Positions 15,537 through 24,872 of a DNA stretch of 64,000 nucleotides are shown piece after piece; the stretch's first letter is position 1, and each line of letters opens with the position of its first letter. The translations under genes were made by a program, and so were the position numbers. The notes beneath the pieces were generated by a model, which saw nothing but the letters and a program-made list of their open reading frames with translations, was not told the DNA's origin and made no database searches. The stretch comes from Pseudomonas sp. MWU16-30317 (GTDB lineage: Bacteria; Pseudomonadota; Gammaproteobacteria; Pseudomonadales; Pseudomonadaceae). The stretch lies in NCBI RefSeq assembly GCF_020515695.1, contig NZ_JAIWJA010000001.1, positions 1 to 64,000 of the forward strand, written 5' to 3'.

Positions 15537-16454
15537 ATGCAAGCAAAGGTAGTGATAGTAGGCAGCCTCAATATGGACCTGGTCACCCGTCTGCCGCGTC
15601 TGCCGCGCCCGGGCGAGACGCTGGCCGGGCAGTCGTTCGTGACCGTGCCGGGCGGCAAGGGCGCCAACCAGGCGGTGGCGGCTGCGCGCCTGGGGGCCCG
15701 CGTGGCGATGATCGGTTGCGTCGGCGCCGATGCCTACGGCCAGCAGTTGCGCGACGGCTTGCTGGCCGAAGGCATCGACTGCTCAGGGGTGACGGTGATC
15801 GACGACCAGCCCAGCGGCGTGGCGACCATCCTGGTGGATGACCACAGCCAGAACGCGATCGTGATCGTGGCGGGTGCCAACGGCCAGTTGACGACCACGC
15901 TGATCGACAGTTTCGAGGCGCTGCTCAACCACGCCGAGGTGATCATCTGCCAGCTGGAAGTACCCTTGGCCAGCGTCGGCCACGTGCTCAAGCGCGCACG
16001 CGCGTTGGGCAAGATCGTCATCCTCAATCCGGCACCGGCCACTGCGCCGCTATCGGCTGACTGGTACCCGTTGATCGACTATCTGATCCCCAACGAGAGT
16101 GAAGCCAGCGTGCTCAGCGGGCTGGCGGTGGATTCGGTGACCAGCGCCGATATCGCCGCCAGTGCATTGATCAAGGCCGGCGCCGGCAAGGTGATCGTCA
16201 CCCTGGGTTCGCAAGGCTCACTGTTCGCCACCCACGCGCAGTCCCAGCATTTCCCGGCGCCAGCGGTGCAGGCGGTCGATACCACGGCGGCGGGGGATAC
16301 CTTCGTCGGTGGCTTTGCCGCCGCATTGGCCGAGGGCAAGACCGAGGGGCAGGCCATCGTCTTCGGGCAGATCGCCGCTGCGCTGTCGGTCACTCGGGCC
16401 GGGGCGCAGCCGTCCATTCCGACACTTGTTGACGTCCAAGGATTTGCACCATGA
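15537..16454 (+). CDS. rbsK: Ribokinase
   Basis: A protein of 305 residues. PfkB-family signatures are present: [11 protein letters not shown] at the start, [18 protein letters not shown] (residues ~37-54) for substrate binding, and [17 protein letters not shown] near the C terminus with the catalytic aspartate and anion hole. It phosphorylates ribose to ribose-5-phosphate in the cytoplasm. The ATG at 15537 is the family-typical start; the frame is open further upstream into the rbsR end. The stop overlaps the rbsD start (ATGA). Confidence 0.93.
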   Translation: MQAKVVIVGSLNMDLVTRLPRLPRPGETLAGQSFVTVPGGKGANQAVAAARLGARVAMIGCVGADAYGQQLRDGLLAEGIDCSGVTVIDDQPSGVATILVDDHSQNAIVIVAGANGQLTTTLIDSFEALLNHAEVIICQLEVPLASVGHVLKRARALGKIVILNPAPATAPLSADWYPLIDYLIPNESEASVLSGLAVDSVTSADIAASALIKAGAGKVIVTLGSQGSLFATHAQSQHFPAPAVQAVDTTAAGDTFVGGFAAALAEGKTEGQAIVFGQIAAALSVTRAGAQPSIPTLVDVQGFAP

Positions 16455-16855
16455 AAAAGACCCCTCTGCTCAACATCGCGCTGTCCCGGCTAGTGGCCTC
16501 CTTGGGCCACGGCGACGTGCTGATGATCGTCGATGCCGGCATGCCGGTGCCGCCTGGCGTGGAGCTGATCGACCTGGCGCTGACCCGTGGCGTGCCGGAT
16601 TTCACCACGGTGCTGGAGACGGTGCTCACGGAAATGCAGGTCGAAGGCCACGTGCTGGCCGATGAGATGTTCGTCAAGCAGCCCCCGGCGCTTGCGGCCC
16701 TTGAAGCGCTGCACGCCAGCGGTGCTTTGGGGGCGCGGCGGCAACTCAGCCACGATGAGCTGAAAGTGCTCAGCCGCAGCGCCAAAGCCATCGTGCGGAC
16801 CGGCGAATGCCAGCCCTACAGCAATATCGCCCTGGTGGCAGGTGTGGTGTTCTGA
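16451..16855 (+). CDS. rbsD: D-ribose pyranase
   Basis: A protein of 134 residues, typical Rbs[21 protein letters not shown] contains the conserved catalytic histidine in [17 protein letters not shown] and the C-terminal [16 protein letters not shown] complete the family pattern. It interconverts β-pyranose and β-furanose forms so that ribokinase receives the right form. It overlaps rbsK by four bases. Confidence 0.93.
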   Translation: MKKTPLLNIALSRLVASLGHGDVLMIVDAGMPVPPGVELIDLALTRGVPDFTTVLETVLTEMQVEGHVLADEMFVKQPPALAALEALHASGALGARRQLSHDELKVLSRSAKAIVRTGECQPYSNIALVAGVVF

Positions 16856-16897
16856 CACGACCGCAGGCGGCAGGTAATTCTTGGAATAGGCCATTGC

Positions 16898-17923
16898 CTG
16901 TGCAAACCTGTCGCTCTTTCCCGACCGCTCTGGAGCTTATCGGCCTTGACCCTTCTCGCCACCACTGCCGCTCAGGCAGCCGAAAAACGCAACCTGATCA
17001 TCGACACCGACCCGGGCGCCGATGACGTCGTGGCCTTGCTGCTGGCCATGGCGTCGCCCGAGCAATTGAACCTGCTGGCGATCACCACGGTGGCCGGCAA
17101 TGTGCGCATCGACAAGACCTCGCGCAATGCCTGCCTGGCCCGCGAGTGGGCAGGGCGCGAAGAGGTGCCGGTGTACGCCGGTGCCGGCAAGCCGCTGGTG
17201 CGCCCGCCGATCTATGCCGAGCACATCCATGGCAACGAAGGGCTGCCGGGTGTTGCGGTGCATGAACCCGGCAAAGGGCTTGCGGACGGTAGCGCGGTGC
17301 AGTACCTGATCGAGACCCTGAGCAAGGCCGAGCCGCACAGCATCACCGTTGCCATGCTCGGGCCGCAGACCAACCTGGCACTGGCGCTGATCCAGCAGCC
17401 GGACATCGTCCAGGGCATCAAGGAAGTGGTGGTGATGGCCGGCGCGCACTTCAATGGCGGTAATATCACCCCGGTGGCGGAGTTCAATGTCTACGTCGAC
17501 CCTGACGCCGCCAAGGTGGTGCTCGCCAGCGGCGTCAAGCTGACCTACGTGCCGCTGGACGTGACCCACAAGATCCTCACCAGCGAGGCACGGCTGCGGC
17601 AGATCGAGGCCCTGAACAATCACGCCGGTACGTTGGTGGGGGCGATTCTGAATGCTTACGTCAAGGCCGACATGCTCCATTACGGCCTGCCGGGCGGCCC
17701 AATACACGACGCCAGCGTGATTGCCTGGCTGCTCAAGCCCGAACTGTTCAGCGGCAAGGCGATCCATGTGGCGATCGATAACCGCGAAGGCGTCGGCCTG
17801 GGGCAGACCGTCGCCGATTGGTATGGAAAGTTGAAGCAGGACAGCAATGTGTTCTGGATCGATGACGGCGATGCGCAGGGGTTCTTTGATTTGTTGACCG
17901 AGCGCTTGGCGCGCCTCGCCTAG
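16898..17923 (+). CDS. Exported nucleoside hydrolase, start codon unclear
   Basis: The core begins KRNLIIDTDPGADDVVALL, the DxDxxxDD calcium and ribose site of inosine-uridine-preferring nucleoside hydrolases; NVYVDPDAAKVVLASG and the C-terminal HDASVIAWLL follow. In frame upstream, CKPVALSRPLWSLSALTLL then ATTAAQA looks like a signal peptide, giving a periplasmic enzyme that would release ribose for RbsB. There is no ATG, GTG or TTG in frame before that peptide. The only canonical start, TTG at 16946, lies in its hydrophobic core. CTG at 16898 sits seven bases after AGG and is used here. It follows rbsD by 42 bp and is the last gene of the operon. A mutated start or a non-canonical start are both possible. 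Confidence 0.8.
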   Translation: MCKPVALSRPLWSLSALTLLATTAAQAAEKRNLIIDTDPGADDVVALLLAMASPEQLNLLAITTVAGNVRIDKTSRNACLAREWAGREEVPVYAGAGKPLVRPPIYAEHIHGNEGLPGVAVHEPGKGLADGSAVQYLIETLSKAEPHSITVAMLGPQTNLALALIQQPDIVQGIKEVVVMAGAHFNGGNITPVAEFNVYVDPDAAKVVLASGVKLTYVPLDVTHKILTSEARLRQIEALNNHAGTLVGAILNAYVKADMLHYGLPGGPIHDASVIAWLLKPELFSGKAIHVAIDNREGVGLGQTVADWYGKLKQDSNVFWIDDGDAQGFFDLLTERLARLA

Positions 17924-17954
17924 ATCTGCTCAGACCCTGTAGCGAGGGGGGGTG

Positions 17955-18878
17955 TCAGAGGCGCACCATCAGTTGCGGACTGACATCCGCCACCCCATGC
18001 AACTGCTCCATCACCCAATCGACGAACACCCGCACCCGCGGTGACAATTGCCGGTGCGGCGGATACACCGCCGAAATCGGCCACGCAGGCACCGGATATT
18101 GCTCCAGCACCTGCACCAGGCTGCCCGCCGCCAATTGCCGGGTCAGGTGATAACGCGGCGCCTGAATCAACCCGAACCCCGCCTCGCAGGCGCCGATATA
18201 GGCGTCCGCACTGTTGACGGTGAGCACCGCCGGCATCGGTATCTCGCGTACTTCCCCGGCCACCTCCAGCTCGAACGGAAAGAACCGCCCGCTGCTCGCC
18301 GGAAAATTGATCGCCCGGTGCTCCGCCAGATCTTCCAGCCGCCGGGGCGTGCCCCAGGCCACCAGGTATTCGGCGCTGGCACAGGTGAGCTGCGGGATGC
18401 GCACCAGCGGGCGTGCCACCAGTGACAGGTCGCTGATCGTGCCGGCGCGAATGGCGCAATCGACCCCTTCGCGCTGCAAGTGCACCTGACGATCATGAAA
18501 GCCGATATCCAGCTGCAGATCGGGGTAGCGACGATAGAAGTCCGCCAGCCGCGGCACGATCCAGATACACCCGAAGGCCGCCGGCATGTCGACCCGCAGG
18601 GTCCCCCGAGGTTTACCGCGCTGGGCCGAGAGCGAGCTTTCGAGGTCATCGAGGTCGTCGAGCAGCAACTGGCAGCGGTGGTAATAAGCGTCGCCATCAA
18701 GGGTCGGGCGCACTTGCCGGGTGGTGCGCTGCAACAGCTGCACGCCGAGGTGCGCCTCAAGCTGCTGGATCGCCAGGGTGACACTGGCGCGTGGCAGCCC
18801 CAGGGCGTCGGCCGCCTTGCCGAAGCCGCCCAGTTCGACGATGCGGGTGAATACCTGCATGGCTTGTAAACGATCCAT
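17955..18878 (-). CDS. LysR-family transcriptional regulator
   Basis: A protein of 307 residues. The N-terminal winged helix MDRLQAMQVFTRIVELGGFG and ALGLPRASVTLAIQQLEAHL is followed by the typical LLQRTTRQVRPTLDGDAYY. The C-terminal substrate domain resembles the CrgA/DsdC-like PBP2 group (YPDLQLDIGFHDRQVHLQ; DCAIRAGTI). It is divergent from an aldo/keto reductase gene 112 bp away, which it probably controls. Confidence 0.88.
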   Translation of the reverse strand: MDRLQAMQVFTRIVELGGFGKAADALGLPRASVTLAIQQLEAHLGVQLLQRTTRQVRPTLDGDAYYHRCQLLLDDLDDLESSLSAQRGKPRGTLRVDMPAAFGCIWIVPRLADFYRRYPDLQLDIGFHDRQVHLQREGVDCAIRAGTISDLSLVARPLVRIPQLTCASAEYLVAWGTPRRLEDLAEHRAINFPASSGRFFPFELEVAGEVREIPMPAVLTVNSADAYIGACEAGFGLIQAPRYHLTRQLAAGSLVQVLEQYPVPAWPISAVYPPHRQLSPRVRVFVDWVMEQLHGVADVSPQLMVRL

Positions 18879-18990
18879 CTTCGCCTCGATTGTTTAGATC
18901 AGACGAATAGTTAAACCAATAAATCAGGGTTTATCCAGAAAAGCATAGAGCCGACACTGGCTGAGTCTTCAACCGTCAAGGAACTCACAC

Positions 18991-19986
<996 letters not shown>

Positions 19987-20005
19987 TCAGGCATGTAGCC
20001 GGAAA

Positions 20006-20026
20006 AACCGGGCGTGATGCCCGGTT
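20006..20026 (+). terminator. Rho-independent terminator after aldo/keto reductase
   Basis: AACCGGGC, 5-nt loop, GCCCGGTT followed by CTTTCC; 20 bp after the stop codon. Confidence 0.75.
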
Positions 20027-20135
20027 CTTTCCTGTCGCGATCGTCACCAACGCGCGAGCCATACTCGACCATACTGGGACTTCGCGCCCACGCATCCACT
20101 TAAGGATGGGCATTACATGGTCTATAGAGCTCGCA

Positions 20136-20690
20136 ATGAACCAGCCCGTCGACGATTCCCCTCCCGTGAATGCCCCCGATACCAGCAGCTCGAAACCCAA
20201 GCACGATGCCTTGCGCTTCCATCGGCCCCACGCCCACCTAGCGAGTGTCTTTGGCAACGATAATTTTGCCCTCAAGGCCGAGGCGTTCGCGCGCTTCTTC
20301 GGCACGCCGACCTTCCTCGGTGCGCAAACCCTGATCGTGATCCTGTGGGTGGCGGTCAACGCGCTGGGCTTCAGCCACTTCGATGTCTATCCCTTTATTC
20401 TGCTCAACCTGGCCTTCAGCTTGCAGTCAGCCTATGCCGCGCCCTTGATTTTGCTGGCGCAGACCCGTCAGGCGGCGCGCGACAAGGCGCAGTCCGAAGC
20501 GGATGCCCAGCACCGCGAAGCGCTGGCCGTGGCCAGTGAGCAGCGCCAGGTGCTGGCCGAGCAAAACGCCGAACGCTTGCTGATGCTGCTGGAGCAGAAC
20601 ACTCGGTTGACCGAGCTGACCCAGCAACTGGCCGAGCGTATCGAAAGCCTTACGCTGGAAATGCACGGGCAGGTGGTGCCTAAGCGTTGA
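20136..20690 (+). CDS. DUF1003 domain membrane protein
   Basis: A protein of 184 residues from the ATG at 20136; an upstream in-frame ATG at 20106 would add ten residues. Two transmembrane helices (LGAQTLIVILWVAVNALGF; PFILLNLAFSLQSAYAAPLI) are followed by a long charged coiled coil rich in Ala, Glu and Gln (RQAARDKAQSEADAQHREAL and onward to NTRLTELTQQLAERIESL). This is the DUF1003 layout. The function is unknown. The gene is convergent with an EamA transporter. Confidence 0.85.
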   Translation: MNQPVDDSPPVNAPDTSSSKPKHDALRFHRPHAHLASVFGNDNFALKAEAFARFFGTPTFLGAQTLIVILWVAVNALGFSHFDVYPFILLNLAFSLQSAYAAPLILLAQTRQAARDKAQSEADAQHREALAVASEQRQVLAEQNAERLLMLLEQNTRLTELTQQLAERIESLTLEMHGQVVPKR

Positions 20691-20722
20691 GAGGAAGAGG
20701 CCAGTACAGCTTGCCCACGACC

Positions 20723-21619
20723 TTAAGGCTGCACCTTGAGCACCGGCGCAGCCTTCACCGCCGTGCGCCGCCCGAGTATCACCGTGCCCACTACCCCCGC
20801 CGCGAACAGCCAGGTGACGGGTTCGATATGCTCGCCAAACCACAACGCTGAAAAAGCGATGGTGAAGAAGATCTGCAGCAGTTGTACCTGCCCGACACGG
20901 GCGATGCCGCCCATGGACAGCCCGGCGTACCAGGCAAAAAAGCCGATGAACTGCGAGAACAGCGTGACGTAGGCAAACGCCCACAGGGTCGGGGCGCTGA
21001 TCGGTCCGTGATGCTGCGCCGCCAGATACAGCACGGGGCCCAGCAGCAGCGGGAAGGCCAGCACCAGCGCCCAGCAGATCACCTGCCAGCCGCCCATTTC
21101 CCGCGCCAGGCGGCCACCTTCGGCATAGCCCAGGCCACCCAGGGCGATGGCGGCGAGCATCAACAGGTCGCCGCTGCTGACGCTGCCGGCGCCCTGAATC
21201 AACGCATACACCAGCACCAGCGCGCTGCCCAGCGCGGCGCAGGCCCAGAACGCCTTGGACGGCCGTTCGTGCGACAACCACGCGGCGTACATCGCCACCA
21301 CCAGCGGTTGCAGGCCGTTGACCAGCGCGCCGTGGGAGGAGGGCAGGGTTTTCATCGCCCAGGCCGAGAGCACCGGGAAGCCGAGGATGACCCCCAGGAT
21401 GACGAAGCACAGTGCCTTGCACTGACGCCGGGTGGGCCAGCGCTCGCGGCGCCACAGCAGCAACGCTGCGGCGGGGATGGCTGCCAGCAGCGCGCGGCCG
21501 AGGCCGTTGAGCAAGGGATCGACTTCCTGCACCACGATGCGGGTCATGGGCAGGGTCAGGCTGAAAATGATCACTCCGAGTAGGCCCAGGGCCATGCCGG
21601 TGTTGTCGCGGGAGTTCAT
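20723..21619 (-). CDS. EamA/DMT-family transporter
   Basis: A protein of 298 residues with ten predicted membrane helices in two EamA repeats. The first begins NTGMALGLLGVIIFSLTLPM; the second holds GLSMGGIARVGQVQLLQIFF and ends TWLFAAGVVGTVILGRRTAV. These inner-membrane carriers export amino acids or metabolites; the substrate is unknown. It is monocistronic by position, with 171 bp to the next upstream gene. Confidence 0.85.
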   Translation of the reverse strand: MNSRDNTGMALGLLGVIIFSLTLPMTRIVVQEVDPLLNGLGRALLAAIPAAALLLWRRERWPTRRQCKALCFVILGVILGFPVLSAWAMKTLPSSHGALVNGLQPLVVAMYAAWLSHERPSKAFWACAALGSALVLVYALIQGAGSVSSGDLLMLAAIALGGLGYAEGGRLAREMGGWQVICWALVLAFPLLLGPVLYLAAQHHGPISAPTLWAFAYVTLFSQFIGFFAWYAGLSMGGIARVGQVQLLQIFFTIAFSALWFGEHIEPVTWLFAAGVVGTVILGRRTAVKAAPVLKVQP

Positions 21620-21790
21620 AAGGGCTCGCCGGTTGTTTTTATCGGGTGCCTATTTATCCATAAAACCCAAGGGCAGGAGCGTTACAGCGAGGGGAAGAGT
21701 GGGCCGTACACTTTCCTTGACGTGGTGAAGCCGAGGGCCTCTTTGCGGGCAAACGCAGCCACCAAAGCACGCGACTGTTTACCGCGCGGA

Positions 21791-23119
21791 TCAGTGGAAA
21801 AACTCAGCGATCATCACCGCACCGATAAAAGTGCCGAAGTTGGCCAGAAACGACACCAGCACGATCCTCCAGCCCAGGCGGCGAAAGGCCGGGATGTCCT
21901 TGGCGATCGACAGGCCAGCGAAGGTCAGCATCGGCGTGATCACCGCCAGCATGTTGATGCTGTTGGTCATCCGGGCGATCTGCGCGGCCCAAGGGCACAG
22001 CGGCGAGGTCAGGAACATCGCGACGATCGAGACGGTGCACACCGCTGGCACCTTGCGGCGGATCAGGGTGCACAGCAGCTCGCCGACGAACACCGCGAAG
22101 ATCATCACGCCCATGCCGGCGAAGGCATCGGCCGACAGCGTCTTGTAGCCTACGTAGTTGGCAATCAACGCCAGGGCCGCAGCGGCCAGCCAGGCGCTGA
22201 CCTTGCCGGCCCAGCCGAGCTCGCTGATTTCAACGGCGACGTCGTTGGCGTCCGGGCCGTCAGTGGTCGCCGAGGCCTTGGTGGTGCGGCCGATCAGCGG
22301 CTCGAGCACGCGGTAGCCCCAGACCGCCAGCGGCAAGGAGATAAACAACGTGAAGTACGTGCCCAGGGTGGTGGTGATCAGGTTGGACGCGGCGGCGAGG
22401 GTCATCACCTGCTTGGCCATTTCCGGCGTCTGCTGGGCGGCGATGGCCCCGGCAGCGGCAGCCATCATGCTGCCTGAGCCGATGCCCGAGCCCATGGCCA
22501 GCGAGGCGGGATGGAAGATCCCCAGGCTGGTGACGAAGCCCGCGACAATGGCGATGAACAGCGCGCCGAACAGCGTCCCGGTGAGGTATTCGGCCAGCAC
22601 GCCGCGGCCTTCAGGAGAGTCCATGCCATAGCGCTCGCCGATGATCGCCAGGCTGGGTTCGCGGCCCACCGAAAAGGTCGCGCCGACCGCTTCGCGCTTG
22701 ATGCCCAGCAGCAAGGCCACCGGCAGGCCGAGGATCACCGTGCCGACAAAGTGGCCGAACTCCTGGAACACCAACGCCCAACCGGAGGCGAACACCACCG
22801 GCAACGAACCGCCGACCACCAGACCGAGTTTGGCGATGAAGATCAGCAGCGCCGGTTGCAGGATCGAGGCAGCGCGCAACTGGGCGCGCTTGTCGATACC
22901 GATCGTGCCCGGCAGCCGCTTGCTGGCGATACCCACGCCGGCGCCCAGCAGCAGGGCCCAGACCATCGGTAGCAACACCACCTTGCCGGGCCCGAGTGGA
23001 ATGCTGACCGCGCCAAGGGATTCGGCCACGATCAGGATGATCGCCGCCCAGATGTACAGTTTTACGGTCGCGGAAACAGCCTGGCTGTTATCCAGCGTAA
23101 CGGCGTGTGCGTGCTGCAT
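21791..23119 (-). CDS. DUF3100 family integral membrane protein
   Basis: A protein of 442 residues with about 12 transmembrane helices. Diagnostic stretches are LYIWAAIILIVAESLGAVSI, GREPSLAIIGERYGMDSPEG, the small-residue loop MGSGIGSGSMMAAAAGAIAA and a late LANFGTFIGAVMIAEF. This fits DUF3100, a family of probable transporters related to 2-hydroxycarboxylate or carboxylate carriers, often found beside M20 peptidases; no peptidase is adjacent here. The ATG at 23119 starts with a short hydrophilic tail. Confidence 0.75.
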   Translation of the reverse strand: MQHAHAVTLDNSQAVSATVKLYIWAAIILIVAESLGAVSIPLGPGKVVLLPMVWALLLGAGVGIASKRLPGTIGIDKRAQLRAASILQPALLIFIAKLGLVVGGSLPVVFASGWALVFQEFGHFVGTVILGLPVALLLGIKREAVGATFSVGREPSLAIIGERYGMDSPEGRGVLAEYLTGTLFGALFIAIVAGFVTSLGIFHPASLAMGSGIGSGSMMAAAAGAIAAQQTPEMAKQVMTLAAASNLITTTLGTYFTLFISLPLAVWGYRVLEPLIGRTTKASATTDGPDANDVAVEISELGWAGKVSAWLAAAALALIANYVGYKTLSADAFAGMGVMIFAVFVGELLCTLIRRKVPAVCTVSIVAMFLTSPLCPWAAQIARMTNSINMLAVITPMLTFAGLSIAKDIPAFRRLGWRIVLVSFLANFGTFIGAVMIAEFFH

Positions 23120-23551
23120 GTTGATCCCCTAGCCTGCTGAATGACCTGTCGGCCGTATCAATAGTTGTTGTGTTTATCAGGGGGCGTGTTGGCGCCCGGG
23201 GCAGTGTGCAAATCCATGCGGACATGGAAGCCCGGCGTGCGGGCTGAATCTTTTTATGGCGTGCCAGCGGTGGTGTTCGTGGCGATGAGTGGATCATCGC
23301 TGAACAAGTGCCCGAGGCCGCGTTTTATCTGGTGCATGGCCAGTATGCGCATGCCCTGGAGCGCACTCCAATACTGGAATTTATGTTTATCGTTGCCTAA
23401 AACAGAACACTGAGAAGGGCAACTCAAGCGGTATCCAAGGCGCGAAAATCAGCGTGATCGGTCGAGGCCGGGCAGCGCTTGAGGCCGAGCTTGCAGTACA
23501 GCGATGTTTATGGATAATGTTATGTTATTACATATTAACTGGAGCGCCACC
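23120..23551. other. 432-bp intergenic stretch with a possible decayed coding end and a Zur box
   Basis: Most of it shows no intact gene. On the plus strand a frame without a start, ending with TAA at about 23400, reads DEWIIAEQVPEAAFYLVH then GQYAHALERTPILEFMF, which looks like the end of a lost gene of unknown family. The last 35 bp hold a Zur-box-like palindrome (23521-23535) and the leader of the bL36 paralogue. Confidence 0.45.
23521..23535. promoter_or_regulatory. Zur box upstream of rpmJ2
   Basis: TATGTTATTACATAT differs at one base from TATGTTATAACATAT, the core of zinc-uptake-regulator sites recalled from pseudomonads. It ends 16 bp before the bL36 paralogue start, an expected place for a Zur repressor site. 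Confidence 0.75.
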
Positions 23552-23701
23552 ATGAAAGTCCTTTCGTCTCTCAAAGAAGCCAAGAACCGTCACCGCGACT
23601 GCCAGATCGTCAAGCGCCGGGGGCGTATCTACGTGATCTGCAAATCCAACCCGCGCTTCAAGGCCCGGCAGGGCGGGGCGAAGAACCCCAACAAGGGCTG
23701 A
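23552..23701 (+). CDS. rpmJ: Ribosomal protein bL36 paralogue, zinc-independent (type B)
   Basis: A 49-residue basic protein: [20 protein letters not shown], then [20 protein letters not shown] and a short GGAKNPNKG tail. It lacks the CxxC...CxxxxH zinc ribbon of the housekeeping bL36 and has the extended tail of the C-minus paralogue (YkgO/RpmJ2). Such copies replace the zinc form under zinc starvation, freeing zinc. The ATG at 23552 is the family start; upstream in-frame ATGs fall in the operator. The Zur box supports zinc-dependent repression. Confidence 0.9.
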   Translation: MKVLSSLKEAKNRHRDCQIVKRRGRIYVICKSNPRFKARQGGAKNPNKG

Positions 23702-23741
23702 AACCATCGGCGCGATTGCCAAGGGATGTCCGGTGAACGTA

Positions 23742-23758
23742 ATATACGTTTTGTATAT
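23742..23758. promoter_or_regulatory. Inverted repeat before the ParD-like gene
   Basis: ATATAC, 5-bp spacer, GTATAT, in an AT-rich promoter region 24 bp before the ParD-like start. Ribbon-helix-helix proteins usually autoregulate through such repeats; assignment is by position only. Confidence 0.45.
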
Positions 23759-23781
23759 ATTTCGTATTGGATATCCCCGCC

Positions 23782-24036
23782 ATGGGCATCGTTAAAATCT
23801 CCGACGACCTGCATGAAAAACTGCGGATCGCCAGCAACGCACTGAGTCGCTCCATCAACGCGCAGGCCGAGCACTGGATGCGCATCGGCATGCTCGCCGA
23901 ATTCTTCCCCGACCTCGATCACCGCGCCCTGAACCGTATGCTCGTGCGCGCCGAACTGGCCGGCGGCCTCGACCTGGCGCAGCTGTGCGATCTCGAACAA
24001 AGCCCGGCGCTGCTGGCAGCAGGTGGCCAACAATGA
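23782..24036 (+). CDS. ParD-like antitoxin-family protein
   Basis: A protein of 84 residues. MGIVKISDDLHEKLRIASNA and LSRSINAQAEHWMRIGM form a ribbon-helix-helix β-strand and helices as in the ParD-like (DUF3423) family, followed by a C-terminal helical tail (LAEFFPDLDHRALNRMLVRA). There is no ParE toxin here; instead the stop overlaps the start of a methionine aminopeptidase gene (ATGA, 24033-24036). It may act as a DNA-binding autoregulator of that operon. The ATG at 23782 is preferred over an in-frame TTG at 23767. Confidence 0.75.
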   Translation: MGIVKISDDLHEKLRIASNALSRSINAQAEHWMRIGMLAEFFPDLDHRALNRMLVRAELAGGLDLAQLCDLEQSPALLAAGGQQ

Positions 24037-24824
24037 GAACGCCCGTCGTCATCAACACCGCCGCGCAAATCGCTCAGTCCAAAGCCGCCGGCCAACTGGC
24101 CGCCCAGGTACTGGCGATGATCACCCCTCATGTGGTTGCCGGCGTGACCACTGAAGCCCTGGACCAGATCTGCCACGACTACATCGTCCAGGTGCAGAAG
24201 GCCGTGCCCGGCAACGTCGGCTATCACGGCTTCACCAAGACGGTCTGCATCTCGGTGAACGAAGTGGTGTGCCACGGCATTCCATCGGGGCGGGTGCTCA
24301 AGGAGGGCGACATCGTCAATATCGACGTGGCAGTGGTCAAGGATGGCTGGTTTGGCGATACCAGCCGCATGTACTGGGTGGGGCAGCCCGACGAGCAGGC
24401 GCTGCGCTTGATGCACACCACCTACGATGCCATGTGCGCGGGCATTCGCACCGTGCGCCCAGGCGCTACCCTGGGCGATATCGGCCACGCCATCCAGGCG
24501 GTGGCCGAAGGCGCCGGTTACAGCGTAGTGCGCGAGTACTGCGGCCACGGCATCGGCAAGGTCTACCATGACGAGCCGCAGATCCTCCATTACGGCTATC
24601 CGGGGCAGGGTATGACGCTCAAGGCCGGAATGATCTTCACCATCGAGCCCATGCTCAACGCCGGCAAACGGCACGTCAAAACCCTGGCCGACGGCTGGAC
24701 CGTGGTCACCAAGGACCATTCGCTGTCGGCACAGTGGGAACACATGGTGGCAGTAACGGACGAAGGCTGCGAGGTGCTGACGCTATGGCCTGATGCGCTT
24801 GAGGGCTATGCGCCGCCGCTGTGA
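24033..24824 (+). CDS. map: Type I methionine aminopeptidase
   Basis: A protein of 263 residues. All five metal ligands are visible: Asp in VNIDVAVV, Asp in WFGDTSRMY, His in YCGHGIGKVYHDEPQI, Glu in FTIEPML and Glu in QWEHMVAVT. The substrate pocket NVGYHGFTKTVCISVNEVV is present with its histidine. It removes the initiator methionine from nascent proteins. It has the same start as the four-base overlap with the ParD-like gene, so it is co-translated with it. Since map is normally near rpsB, this is likely an accessory paralogue rather than the essential copy. Confidence 0.9.
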   Translation: MRTPVVINTAAQIAQSKAAGQLAAQVLAMITPHVVAGVTTEALDQICHDYIVQVQKAVPGNVGYHGFTKTVCISVNEVVCHGIPSGRVLKEGDIVNIDVAVVKDGWFGDTSRMYWVGQPDEQALRLMHTTYDAMCAGIRTVRPGATLGDIGHAIQAVAEGAGYSVVREYCGHGIGKVYHDEPQILHYGYPGQGMTLKAGMIFTIEPMLNAGKRHVKTLADGWTVVTKDHSLSAQWEHMVAVTDEGCEVLTLWPDALEGYAPPL

Positions 24825-24872
24825 GTTTGCGGCGCGAAGAGGCTCGATCAAGCGCCGCTGACCCGCTCTGAT

